From the NCBI GenBank assembly GCA_003116995.1, contig BDSL01000003.1, positions 248,001-312,000 of the forward strand: a stretch of 64,000 nt of DNA, written 5' to 3'. The translations under genes were made by a program, and so were the position numbers. The notes under the pieces are model-generated. The model searched no databases. It was not told the origin of the DNA and was given only the letters and a program-made list of their open reading frames with translations. Positions 12,409 through 24,721 of the stretch are shown here, piece after piece (position 1 is the stretch's first letter; each line of letters begins with the position of its first letter). The stretch comes from Yamagishiella unicocca. Lineage: Eukaryota > Chlorophyta > Chlorophyceae > Chlamydomonadales > Volvocaceae.

Positions 12409-15400
12409 TCACTTCGGGCCGAGGCCGCCATTCGGGTCCTCCATTTCCCCCGGACCTTGAGGTGGCGCCCCTCCGAACATGTGTTGCAAAGGCGGGAGTC
12501 CCAGCAAAGGCCCCAGGCTCAAGAGGGGAGCAAGAAGCATGTTCATCGACATGTCCTGGGCGCTGGGCCCCTGCTGCCCTGCGTGCGTGTGCCCCGGCGA
12601 CGCGCCCCCTGTATGTGACTGCCCCACTCCGCCTGGCTGCTGCTGCGGTGGTGACCCGTTGGCCGCTGCAGCCGCGTCTTCCTGGTACTTCAGCGCCTGC
12701 TGCTGGTGCTGGTACTGCAACTCCAGCTGGTGGTGCTGGAGGTGCTGTAGTTGCTGAGACTGCAGCTGCAGCAGCAGCTGATTAGCGCTGGCGGGGTTGG
12801 CTGCGTACTGCATGAGATGCTGTGAGGCCTGGATGTACTCCGCCGCCGCCGCCCCTAGCCCCAACGCTTGGAGCTGAAGTAGGCTATCGTGGGCGGCCGC
12901 TGCGGCGGCGGCCGCCGCCGCCATTGTCCCGTCACCCATGCCATCATCATGCTGTGAGTCGTTGGGCCCGCCGTGTGGCCCTGCCGCCGCCGCCGCGGCT
13001 GCTGCCGCCGCTGCCGCGGCGGCCGCGGCCGCCGCGGCGGCGTTGTCGTCCATGACGGCCCCTGCATGCGCTTGGTGGTGCTGGTGGTGTTGATGGTGAT
13101 GGTGCTGCTGTTGCTGCACAGCGTCAAGTTCGTCGTGCTGCCCCCCGTCGTCGTGACCGTCCATGTGCCCGCCGTGCCGGTGTACCATCTGGCTAGGGTC
13201 CACGCCATCCCCGTGGTGGCCATGGTGGTGGCCACCGTGCTCGTCCTTGCCGACCCCGCCTGCGCCCGAGCCGTCCTGCAAGTCTTCGCCCCCATACTCC
13301 TGCCGACCCACGCCGTCCTTACCGCCGAGCTGCCCATGCTGCAACCCGCTGTTGTGGTGCTGGCCGAGCCCCGGCATCCCAGCCATGTGCAGCTGGTGCG
13401 TGTGGTGATGATGCTGCATCTGCGCGAAATGCATCGCTGCTTCGCCCAGGGCACCAGCGGGGAGCCCGGAGGCACCGCCAAGGCCACTCGCCGCCGTCAA
13501 GGCCTCCAGCAGCCCGTGGCCATTCGCCAAGCCGGCCGCCGCCGCGGCAGCGGCAGCTGCGGCTGCTGCCGCAGCAGCCGCGCTGCCATGCTCCATATGC
13601 TGGTGCCCCGCCGCCGCCGCTGCGTCCATCTGCAAGTCGGTCATCCCGTCGGGTCCCATGAGGGAGTCCGACCCAGTCCGAGCCGGGCGCCCCGAATTAC
13701 GCTTGCCACCGCCACCTGCGGCCGCCACCGCCGCCGCGGCCGCCATGTTCGCGGCCATCTGGCTGGGGTCCGCCGCCATTGCAGCCGCCATTGCAGCGGC
13801 CATCTGCGGGTTGGAGGCCAGTGATGACAGCATCGCGGCGTCGTGCGCGCCCAGCGAAGGCGCTGCCGCCAACGACTGCTGCCCCATCGACTGGCCGAGG
13901 CCCATCTGCTGTTGGCCCATGCCCATCTGCTGCTGCTGGCCCATCCCCAGCGACTGCTGCTGACCCACCGTCATCGCCCCCTGGCCGACAGTCAGCGGCA
14001 GGACCATCCCCTGCGCCCCTGAAGCCGACATCCCATTCGCGCCCACCGCCGCCGCCACTGCCGCCGCCTCCGCGACCATTTGAGCAAAGGGCTGCCCCCC
14101 TTGCCCCAGAGCGCCCGCTTGCCCGGCTGCCGCTGCAGCCGCCAGCATCTGGCCCATCTGCTGCATGTTCATCTGACCCGCCGCCGCTGCGGCCGCTGCG
14201 GCGGCCGCAGCCGCTGCGTGGTGTTGGCCGTGGTGGCTGTGCTGCCCCGCAGATGCTCCTGAAGCAGGCCGGAACGGCCGGTTGCTGCGATGTCGCGGTG
14301 CCGTGTGCGGGTCCACGCCAACCTCCAGCGCGCCGGGTGGCAACATCGCCGCCCGCTGCGCCGCCGCGGAGCGCTTCTCCGCCGCCGAGCGCTTCTGCCC
14401 CATGCCAAGACAGCCCTCGCCGCCGGTTTCATCATCGTCGTCGTCATCGTCGTCGCCCAAGTCATCCATGGGTTGCATGGAGGCCCCGGGGCCCATCCCC
14501 ATTATAGCCATGCTGGCCGAACCGGTGGCGAGGTCAAACTTGAGACGGGCCTGCGCGGTTACGGTAGCGAGGACGAGCATACAACGCCGCGTGATGGCAT
14601 CCGTAGGTGAAGGGAACCAGCCAGCCGCTACCAGCAGGCACGCAAGGCCGAGCCTCAAGACCAGGGAAGCCGGAAAGGGCTGGTGGAGGACAGCAAGCCT
14701 GCCACGCGGTCGACGATCAACAATCCCGAAAATGTTTTGGCGGGAGGTGGCGGAGATCAAGGATCGCCGAAAGTAGCCCCAGGCCAAGCGCGTGCCCCCA
14801 AATACCTAACATCCTCTACACCATTCGTTCCCCAGCTGACCTTCCGCGTGGTGTGGTCCTGCGCCGCGTCGTATTTGTACACGAACAGCCCGTCCTTCTT
14901 GGTTCCCGTGTTGATGAAGCCGAAGCGGACGCGGCTGGTCAGGATGCGGCTGACCTGCGCAGTCGGTTGCGCAATGGGGACAGTCAGCGCGTGCGGCGGT
15001 GGCTCTGGCAGCGGTGGCGAATCCATGACACCGCTGACACCGCCAACAACTGGATCCCTCCATTAAGCCAGAGCCCTGCCAGTGCGTCTGCAATGGTGCG
15101 CCGCCAGCTCGCGTTCCTAACATCCCAGGTTCCCAGCACAACACAGAGGTCTGCTCAGGAACCCGCCCAGCTCACCTGCTTCTGCCAGCGCGTCAGGCGC
15201 CGACCGTCCGTTGTCTGCGGCCTCCGGTCCAGGTAGGGGCTGTAGTAGGGGTCATTCTCCATGGCCTCCCACACCTCCTTCACCGTCGCCTGCATGCGAA
15301 CACCCCATCACCGCCCGCAAATAGACCGTCAGCACAAGCAGAGGCGTACAAGTCGGTTGCCAGCCCGCACTGAAAGCCGGACAAGGAGTGGACATCGGCC

Positions 15401-16923
15401 GACACGTGCGCGTCTGCCCAGGGAAAGCGTTTGACTTATTCAGGTTCCTGTGCGGCACGCGGTCATCCAATCCACAGAAAGATCAATTGGGAGCCGCTCA
15501 CCGAGCAGTCCGGAAAGTTCTTGAGCACCTCCTTGACTTTGCGCACCAGCGGGTACGGATAATCAACCTGCCGAGATAACCGGGCGGCCAAAAGTTGAAA
15601 CGGTTTACCGTGTTCTGGTTCGTCCCTGCGTCATTCGACCAAGGACAGGACACGCCAGGGCAGCAGCCGCATACCGCAGTACACGGTCCCCGTGTCCTGA
15701 CGCTTCCGCCGAGGCCGGCAGCGGCATCACGCGTGTCGAGGCGAGCCGCCCGCCACAAGCGCGCCTTACCTTGGGCGCAATGCGCTCCTCGAAGGTCGCG
15801 CCGCTCTCCACAATCCGACGCATGGCACTGTACTTGTTCCGCAGCTTAAGCACCACCTTGTGCTGATCGGGAACGCCATCCCAACCTGCGGTCATGACGT
15901 ATGCGTCGCACAGACGAATGCACGTTGGAGGATTTCTGACGCGTCTCGGGGTAGCCTATCCGAGTTTAAGCGGATGGTGAGGTGCTCCACACAAACGGCA
16001 AATCACGTGGCCGAGGCACCACCCTAGGACTTGTACGGCGAGGCGTCCATTATGCTTTCTGACTCGATGCGGTGCTGTCAGCGTGTCGTACAAAGACATA
16101 AGACATCAACCACCCAACCCAACAGAAGGCATCAAACACCCAAATGATGACCGTGTCGGCAGGTCCGCAAACGCGTTGGCGGGTGCGGGCGGGCATGGTC
16201 CAGTCGTATCGTCAGTGTGAAGCGGCAGAACCCCCACGAGCAGAGCTCTACATGAGGGTGCTCACCGAGTGCCTTGATCAAGCCGGGGTAGTCGGGCTTT
16301 TTGTTCGTTGCCATGTTGCTCTTGACCGTCTCGAAGACTAGCTGCACCCGCTCGTCTGTCCATATGAGCCCCACACTTTCGTTTTCCGCCACCGTGTCCC
16401 TCCGGCGCCTCTTAGTGGTGGCCGCCTGCTCAGGCTGGCCTCCAAGGTCACCGCCGGGATGAGGCAACCCACCCGAATGATGATGCTGCGCTGCCGCAGC
16501 TGCCGCGGCCGCAGCTGCTGCAGCTGCCGCGGCCGCGGCCGCAGCAGAGTCCGCCGGAAGCTGACCGAGAGCATGCAGAGCGGCAAGCGGTTGCTGGTTC
16601 GCGAGCACCTCCAGCGCCTGCGCTTGAAGCGCACCCATAGCTGCTGCGTCTGCGTGTTCCTTTTGTTTGTTTGTCTTGCCGGCCTTGGCTTGCCGCGAGC
16701 CAGGACCCGAGGACGGGAGCACATCCGAGTCCAAGGCCACTCCAAGCTGCTGAGGCGCCAGCAAATGAGGGGGCAAACCAGGGTGCGTAGGGACGCCAGG
16801 TCCTGTCGACCCTGGGCCCGCGGCGCCGAGCACACCCGGGGCAAGAACAGAGGCCGCTGAAAGGAACAAGCCAGCCAGGTCCTGAAGGTCCGGCTGCCTA
16901 ACAACCTGCGCTGGCTGCGCCAT
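12409..16923 (-). CDS. Putative DNA-binding protein, paralogue A (SANT/trihelix-like N-terminal part, Ala/Gln/His-rich C-terminus)
   Basis: Family not recognised. Six exons join in phase: 16923-16266, 15885-15770, 15567-15502, 15289-15176, 14954-14841, 14550-12409, coding about 1069 residues. A helical W-rich block at about 190-258 (WTDERVQLVFETVKSN, KKPDYPGLIKALG, LKLRNKYSAMRRI) resembles Myb/SANT or trihelix DNA-binding folds. A second conserved block at about 259-356 (LVRKVKEVLKNFP, ATVKEVWEAMENDP, DRRPQTTDGR, RFGFINTGTKK) has a winged-helix feel. The 713-residue last exon is low complexity: an Asp run, several Ala tracts of 10-20, Met/Gln-rich GMGQQ repeats and His/Gln runs. N-terminal Ala tract and a KRRRR basic patch fit a nuclear protein. 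Function is inference. The next gene upstream is a paralogue with the same exon pattern. Confidence 0.78.
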
Positions 16924-17849
16924 CTTGCGGAATGGCAGCAACTTTCAACTGTATATTCCTATCTAAGACGGGAAAGTGTATTTTGGGACTGGCGCCGTGG
17001 CAAACGGAACGCCCGCAGGCGCCCGATGCCAGGCAGTGAGCGCCCTAAGGGCGTTGGGGCTGGTTGCGGCAGCGCGGTTGGGCTGGAGAGGCTTGGCCGT
17101 ATTCCCGCGCAGTTGGTTCTCAGAAGGGCCTCCCCAGGGGCCCTGTGGAGGGCCCAATAATGCAAAATTTGTACGGCGAAAAGGCGGCTCCTGTCCTCCT
17201 ACTGCAATCTAGGACGAACTGTATCACTTCAACGAAATGTCACTTTGCTCATGACCAGCTGGTATAGTTTTCGATGAGTAGATGGACTGGCCCATATTTT
17301 GGACGTGCTTGCGGTCTGATTGGCAAGGTCCTTGCAACGCAAAACTATACAAAGGAATGAAAACATCCTTCAATTGCATGATTATACCTGGAGGGTGAAC
17401 AATGGTGATATTGCCCATTGTGTCTGTAGCAGTTCGTCACCAAGTCAAGCCGCAGCAATCAGTTTGCTCCATTCGTTTTATTATGTCATGGTCATTTTGA
17501 CGAGTGGTGTGCTGCCTACCGTCGAGTTACATTTGAGATGTCCAGCATACCTCTAGGGTTCATCAATGTGCGCCCAAGTGCACGCAACGAAGAGTTCGGG
17601 ACTCTTGGGAATGTATTGACACGTAAAGCTGAATACAGCGGCAGCTTAGTGACGAAGGAGAGAAGACCTTTTGGCGGTTGGGGACATCCGCCAGTTGGGT
17701 ATCAACACCCCGAAATCGAAGAAACGAGTTTGCGAGCCACCCCAATAAAATACATACTCATACAACCATCAACTCAGAGCAGCCAGTTCACTGTCCGTTT
17801 GTGCACGGGGCTGGTCTAAAGTTTGAGCAAAACAGACGGCATCTACGCC
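16924..17849. other. Spacer between the tandem paralogues
   Basis: About 0.9 kb without a supported exon. It must hold the promoter of paralogue A and the 3' UTR of paralogue B. The only recognisable site is a TGTAA motif on the minus strand at 17527-17531. Confidence 0.5.
17527..17531 (-). promoter_or_regulatory. Possible TGTAA poly(A) signal of paralogue B
   Basis: TGTAA is the usual poly(A) signal in volvocine algae. This copy is about 320 bases after the stop codon of paralogue B on its strand. Position only; no transcript evidence. Confidence 0.4.
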
Positions 17850-20676
17850 TTAAACCCCCCGCACATTGCTTGGTGCAACCGCCGCCCCCTGCAGCGCAGC
17901 AGCCGCCACCTCTTGCTCCAACACCTCCCCCCCTTTCTCCAATGCTGCAAGCGCTGCCGCTGCGGCTGCCGCCATTGCCGAAGCACCAGAAATGCCACAG
18001 GGCTTCACCGTGCAAGGTTTGCGGCGCTGTTGAGGCGGATTCCGCCGAGTTGGCTGCTGTCCACGAGTGCCGTTGCGATGAAGCTGCGCCGATTGCATCA
18101 TTTGCAGCTGCCCCACCACCGTGCCGTCATCTGTTAGGCGTCCTCCGGGATATGCGGCTGCCCGGCGCGAAGTGCCATCATTGCCAGCAGCACACAATGA
18201 TGTTGTTGTTTGTAATTGCACGGCAGCATCCGGCACGGGTCTTTGCGGTTCACCGGTGTTACCGCCAGATCGCTGTGCCGCAGCCGCAGACGATGGACTC
18301 GCACCAGATGTTGCCACTGTTGAAGGGCCCGCGGCGCCTTCACAAGCATCGGCTTGGGTTGCGCTGGTGCCTGCTCTTGCTGCCGCCGCGGCCGTCACTG
18401 CCGCCGCCGGCGCTGCCTGACCCCGGACGCCTTCCGCAGGCGCCGTGGCGGGCATGGCAGTCTGCAAAAAGGGTTGATTTTTTAATGATCGGGCAAAAGC
18501 TGATTGATTGCATAGAAGCGTCTGCCAGCCGCCCTCCAGCCACCCGCCCTGGCTTACGGGGATGCCCATAACATTAAAACCCCCTGCGGCCCTAGGGCAG
18601 ATCATTTTGATTTCAGAAAGTTCCGCTCACCTCGAATGATCGCATGTCCATGTCCGGGTCATATTTATACAAGTAAAGCCCGTTCCTTTTGTTGCCAGTG
18701 TTGTAGAAGCCGAAGCTCATGCGGCTGGTTAGGACACGGCCCACCTGTGATGCCGAGGCAAAGGCGGCGTGCGGCAGGTGCTAGTTAGTCCATCTGGGTT
18801 ACGGAAGCCCCTCCTCTTAAGCAGCGCTCCCCATCGCGCTCTATTGCCTCGTTTAACCCCCACAATGCAACGCACGTGTTCACGTTGCCGGTTGATGGTG
18901 CTGAGCGGCCGCAGCGTCTACCCGCAACACAGGTGCAACCGGTAGGCCCACGCAAAGCGGTTGCTGGTTCACATCTCTCAGTTCGCACCTGCTTCTGCCA
19001 CCGCAGCAAGCGGGCGCCGTCCGTTGTCTGTGGCCGTCGATCCAGGTACGGGCCGTATGCCGGGTCCGCCTCGATGGCGTCCCACACCTCCTTCACGGTC
19101 GCCTGCAACGTCGGCGGAAGGCATTGGCATTATGAGATGTGGTTTATCGCACGAGACCTTAGCGCCAAGGGCAAGGACTAGGGCAAGGACTAGGGGCGAT
19201 GTGGACTATGCTCCAGTACCGGACGCAACCCCAGTCGGGGAGGATGCCTCCACCCCGCATGATGCCTCCACCCCGCATGATGCATCCATCAACGCCCACG
19301 CACACACTCCTCTTCACTCTACCCTATCGCACACTAACATGGCCAACACGTGTGCTTATCAGTATCCTACGGTACGTGCAAGCCAAGCAGCGACGCAGAG
19401 CCCCTTGCACGAACAGCTATTCATCGCGCCCACCCACGTACCTCGCCAGATGGGAAGTTATGGAGCGCCTCCCGCACTTTGCGCACAAGCGGGTACGGGT
19501 ACTTGACCTGTGTGGGAAAGTGGACAAATTAGCGTCAAGCGGAACATGGCGCCGCACGAAACATGAGCACGGCCCTGGTGCACCCCCGTCGCCGGTGTTA
19601 TCCTAAGCGTCACGTCCTGTCCAACGAGCATCGCTTACTTGGACATTGCGAATTCACTGAGTGGCCTCCTGAACTGCCCTGCTGACAGCCAGCATGCGAT
19701 ATTGACCGGCATTGGAAAGGAAAACCGACCGGCATGTGCTTGTGCTAAATGGCTGGAGAACATATCCCCCGAGCCCTGCCTTCGCCCTCCCAGCGTACCC
19801 GAACCATAACGCGGTCCTGCAGCTTCACGCCGCTCTCGACGATCCGCCGCATGGCGCAGTACTTGTTGCGCAGTTTGGCGAGGACCTTGGGCTGGTCTGG
19901 GTGCGTGTGCCAGCCTGTCCGGTGGGAGGAGCAGTAGCCGAGGATGGCCGGTAGCGTGGTTCTAATGCAAGGAGTGTAGCTGCAAGTGAAGGCCAGAAAC
20001 CCACAGTTCTTGGCTTACCTACACGCCTCAGGATCAGGTTGTAATCAGGTTTCTGCCCGGCCTCTAAGTTGGCTTTCACCGTGTCGTACAGAAAGGACAA
20101 GCCTGCGTCGTTCCAAGACAGGTCCGCAACCGGCTTGACAGGTGCAGGGGCGGCACTGCCCCCAGCGGCTGTGCTCCCCCCTCCTCCCGTGGGGGCAGCC
20201 GGTGGAGGTTGCGCGAGCCTTCTCCGCTTGCGTTCTCTTGGGTTGTTGAGCGCCCCGGCGTCAGGGGCCCCACCGTCAAGAGCTACGCCAGCAGCGGAGG
20301 GGCCAGCCCCAGTGTTGGCGCAGCTGGCTGCAGTGGCAACTGAATGTGTGGGTACCACACCCTGGATGGCTGTGCGACCGGACAGGACTGCAGCGCCTGA
20401 CGACTGTTCGGAAGGCAGCACTTCTGGAACTCGAAGTTGGTCCTGTTCCACTTGCTGGGATGTATGGCGCAGTGGCGACCGCCGGCTCGCGTGCAGGACG
20501 CCATCCAGATGCGTCATGCAACAGACGACAGCCTCGCGGATAGCCTTGCGGTGCGTACGGGAGTTTGACACTATCATATCGCCTAGCGTTTCCACAGAAC
20601 CTTTGGGGCGTGCAATTTCCTCGGGAACCGAATGGGCGGTCCGCGACCCCAGCAGCGGGTCCAACGGGTCGGCCAT
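17850..20676 (-). CDS. Putative DNA-binding protein, paralogue B
   Basis: Tandem paralogue of the 12409-16923 gene. Six exons: 20676-20019, 19914-19799, 19507-19442, 19102-18989, 18744-18631, 18461-17850, coding about 559 residues. The first five exons have the same lengths as in paralogue A (658, 116, 66, 114, 114 bases) and the same phases. Conserved blocks are WNDAGLSFLYDTVKANLEA, KPDYNLILRRVG, LAKLRNKYCAMRRIVESGV, YPYPLVRKVREALHNFP, ATVKEVWDAIEADPAYGPYL, DRRPQTTDGARLLRWQKQ and SFGFYNTGNKRNGLYLYKY. A basic RERKRRR patch precedes the first block. The last exon is only 203 residues, Ala-rich, against 713 in A. The family is unrecognised; DNA binding is inferred from the SANT/Myb-like helical block and basic patches. 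Confidence 0.82.
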
Positions 20677-22718
20677 ATCCGACGCGGAGCTGGCTAGAAG
20701 TTCGCCGCAGTTATAATACCGCTAATGGGGTTCTCATAGAACCTTGTCAACCATATTGCTGACACAACTTGCTACTTCAGCAATGGAATACCGGTAGGCG
20801 CAGTTAAAGCCGCATCAACTTATTAAGGTTGGCTTATGATAACCTGAAGTCCTCCAAATATAGGCGTATTGTTTAGTTTGTGCGCATCAGATGCACAGTT
20901 GCACCTGCTGGATAGCACCGAAACCGCCCAGGGCGTCCTCCTTTGGCTTGGACTGTAGCTGGAGAGGCTTCATAGGAGCATTTAATTTTCCTCCAGTATA
21001 AGAAACTGGAGTGCCGTGAGCAGCTATGTACTCGCAGTCGATGGTTGCGTGTCGTAACGGCCGCGACTGCCCGAAACGGCCTGTCTTAAGGCTGACCCCT
21101 GTCTCGCTTTCTTGTTGTTGACTGCATGTAAAATGGAAGCCCAAGCCGCACCTAGGGCACGTGCTCAACCGCATGAACCGCCGCTGCGGAAATACTCAAC
21201 CCTGCCCCCCAAATGCGGCTCCTGGCTTAGTTTATGTTCAATGAAGGAACATCAAAACGGCCTCGTGATTATTCGCGCCGCCTGGGAGCAACACCCGGAT
21301 TATGAATCTTACCCGAATCCATGCATTCACGTACACGCACTCCAGCCTAGGTTCCTTCTGCATCAACTTGACATGGCGTCACCCGGTGCATGATGCCCCA
21401 GACGGAACGAGTCTGCCGAGCAGGGTGCACCTCCTTTTATTCGCTTAGCTGTTGAGCAGCAACTCGGAAACGGGAGGACGATTGCGAAGACATTGTCACC
21501 AGGAGCGTCCTGTGGCTTCTCCCAAGCGTTCCTTCTTCCCGTTCACCCGATAACCTCCGCCGTTTGGGGACGCGAATAATAAATGGCTTGCACGCAGCTA
21601 CGCAATCCCGCCAAGCTGCCGCGCATACGTACGCAATGGCCAGTGATCTACACACGTGACAAGCCCACTGTAGCCCTCTGTAGCCCTCTACAGCATGGAT
21701 TGCCGGTGCGACAATCGCCCAAATTCAACACATGCCCAAGATCCCGCCAGGGCCGCCACACCCTGCCTTATTGAAGGCGGTCCCGCAATATGTTATTTAA
21801 AATGCCAGGCGCTACTCGTTTGGTTTTCCCGTTTGGCCTTCGTTGTTATCGGCCTGCCGCTCCCAAGCGTGCCGTGCCCTGCCATGCTGCGGTGCCCTAC
21901 ACGTGGGTGCCTATCCATTGCGGTTATCGTTGCTGGCAACATGAGCTGCGCGTTTTTGTCCGTAGCGTGATTGGCTCGACCTGGAGTGCACGCAAAGCCA
22001 CGTGCCTACTGAGCTGCGACCTCTGGGCTGTCAACGGAAGTCACGGAGCGACTGTCAATGGAAGTCACAGAGCGAGTCTTCAGCAAACGGCATGAGCCGT
22101 ACCATAACCCGTAAATCAGGAAACAGCACGAGCAGTACCACCACCGGCCCTTACCGCTTTGGGGGAAGTCATCGTTAAAAGGCGTACCAACGGAGTACCG
22201 TGCCTGTCCCTACTCCTATCGGACTGCTGGTCTGCGCCTGTAAACCGCAAGCGACGGTTTGCAAATTTGCAGCTCACGCTGACATGATACGTATACACGT
22301 TAAGTGGATGCACGCCCACGTCAGCACACCCACACACATCAAATTCCGGTAGGCAGGCTGTCGGCCCTCCCGTCATCATAGTAAAAATTTCGGCCATCGC
22401 TCTCGCAGCGCGACAGCTGCATCGCCATGCACGGACCCATCTCCGCATGCCGACATGAGCATGTCGCTCGATGAAACATCTCTTATCATGGAAACATATT
22501 ACGAAGCCACAGCCTCAAAAAAAGGGAAAGATCAATGTGCACCACGATGTGTGCGTACTATGACTCGGAACAAAACGTCAAACTTGTTCACGTCTTCTAG
22601 ATAACTTATTCAGTTGCCGGGTTTCCCCCACGAATCGGCGGATCTGGCAACCACTAATGAGCATGCTGTGGCGAATCGCGCCTACGTACATAATACCTAC
22701 GTGCCGATAATAGTCGGA
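20677..22718. other. Gene-free stretch
   Basis: No coherent exon set seen. A near-perfect direct repeat of about 23 bases (GTCAACGGAAGTCACGGAGC, then GTCAATGGAAGTCACAGAGC) lies at 22029-22077. The left end should hold the promoter of paralogue B and the right end the 3' UTR of the C2 gene. Confidence 0.5.
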
Positions 22719-23665
22719 CTAATAAGATGCCTGCACGATTTTGGGGTAAACCACACCCCGAGCCTCGGAAGTCTTGGGCGGAAACCCAGGGCCAAAGGCC
22801 ACTGGCGGAACGGTGTAATACGGCTGGACAGGTGGGTAATAGTGTGTCGCATAGGCCGCCCGCGGAGGCGCCCAGGACATTGCGCCAGGTGCCGCCCCAT
22901 CACACGTTGCCATGGGTGCTCGTTGCGAGCAGCTAGCGGACGTACCGGGCTGCTGATCCTGGGTACGTGTTGCCGTAGGTTGCTGCTGCTGCAATTCCAA
23001 GGCCGGCTTTTGGGCCTTGCTTGGCGACCAGCAGAGAGCCACCGAGATGAGGCCGTGCTGCGTGTCCACTTTCTCGCCGACGGCCAGGGGCACGCGTAGC
23101 CGATCGCTGCCCACCTGGCGAGCTGTAGCCAGCGCAATTGTGACAGATCCCAGGTGATCCTTATGGGCCACACCGCGATCCTGCCGTCCGGGAGGGCAGG
23201 GGTGAGGTTAAGTAACAGGAGATGTCCGAGTCGGTACGCCGTTTCAAGTGACAACGAGGATGAACAACAACCGTCCCCGGCGCTTCAGAGATGTTCAGAG
23301 AGCGCGCTCGCGTGCGCGACTGCGCGCGCACAATCACTCCTCTCGCCACGGCGCCGACTTGCCTTGACGTCAATAGATACACTGTCCTCATTGGTGACGT
23401 TGCATTGAAATGTCTGGTTCCAGGTGGGGTCGCATCCACCGTCCACCGCGGGGCGTGAGCGGAAAGTATGAACCCCTATGCGAACGACGCAATACGGGTC
23501 CCACCTGAAGGTACAGGAAGTCACCAGACAGTTTTGGAAGGATGCATTTGGCGAGGGAGTTCTGAGGCTTGCTCAAACGCAAACCTACTTTCCATTCGAG
23601 CATCGCTCATCCAGGCCCTTGGCGTAGTCGATGGTGACAGTGATGACGCCAGCTTCCTTTGCCAT
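22719..23665 (-). CDS. Small C2-domain protein (SRC2-like)
   Basis: Probably a calcium- or lipid-binding membrane-surface protein. Three exons: 23665-23589, 23504-23363, 23180-22719, coding 226 residues. The C2 fold covers about residues 5-125: GVITVTIDYAKGL, DPYCVVRIGVHTFRS, DPTWNQTFQCNV, SVSIDVKDRG and DHLGSVTIAL are the expected strands in order. The third loop has few acidic residues (DRGVAHKDH), so calcium affinity is doubtful. The tail after about 130 has a Gln run and Pro/Tyr-rich repeats (YYPPVQPYY), as in plant SRC2-like proteins. Intron 2 starts with GC rather than GT (AAG|GCAAGT), supported by the C2 alignment across the junction. The last exon could hide a small intron in its low-complexity tail. 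Confidence 0.86.
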
Positions 23666-24721
23666 CTTTCAGGCAATGTTCATGAATTTGCTAAAGAAGG
23701 TTTGTATAATAAATCCGCACTGCTCGAGACAGTTTTCCTTCGCGATCCTAAGAATGGTAATTCTGGTATCACCGCTGACGGGGAATTGAATGCATCAAGA
23801 GAAAATAGTAGTATATGACCACGAGAGCACTAACATGCAATATATATCATACTGGAGTGTACGTAACCTTTGATCCAGAAAATTTGCGCCAAACGATCCC
23901 AACTAACTGCCACGGGAAGGCTACGAGAAACGGGCTGTAGTGCACCCCGTCCCGTGCGAGCCCGTGAACCGAACTCATCATAAGCATCATAAGCTACATA
24001 CTGTTTGACATACTCTTGATGACCGTTAGCAAGTCCAGGTTAAGAAGTCTTGGGAGGGCCGGAAAACTTATTTGTGTAAGGCAAGGCCACCGCAGATCGT
24101 CAGCTCATACCTCCGCTGCAAAGATATACCGGATTTTATCTATATACGTTCAGCTCCTGTTGCGGCGGATAGTCGAGACAAAGGCGGGAAAAGATACTTA
24201 CATGCTTCTTTGAGAAAGCCCTGTTCCGCGTGTGGGTGCAGACGCAATACCGGTATCGGCAAACTCTTCGCAATTATGTATGTCCGGGCAGGCACGGTTG
24301 GTAAGACAAACACAGGGCGTCCTGTTTTCATAAAATGTATTCACTAGAATCTCTATCGGTTTACCGTGACCGCAGCACGGGCAACGCCCGCGTAGGCACA
24401 AGCGCAACTGCCGCGGCAGACTACAAGCACGCAACAAGCACGCTCAATGTGTGCACGTAGGTGATGTAACACATCGCAGCAATTACCGGATATGGCTTGC
24501 AGCGCAGCCCGACTTTGGAAGCCAATTTGTAGTTGCCCACGTCGTGCCATTCCCCCGCCTGCACCTCGCATGGAGCGTCTGCTTAGACAACACTGTTTAA
24601 TATTTAACTGACGACCCGCTGGCGTTCCCATAACACACATGGACCTCCTGAACTACGCCACTGTGCTGCACCCTCGACCCTCGGCCGCAACGCGAACCAG
24701 CAGCAACTCGGCAACTGCACA
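23666..24721. other. Gene-free stretch between the C2 gene and the poly-Gln gene
   Basis: No exon supported. A TATATAT run near 23841-23847, about 180 bases before the C2 start codon, could be promoter-related. A TTACA at about 24197-24201 (TGTAA on the minus strand) could end the transcript of the gene at 24722-26707. Confidence 0.4.

Noticed and set aside
12973..13824. Long plus-strand frame opposite paralogue A
   Set aside because: Shadow of GCN-rich codons in the minus-strand low-complexity exon.
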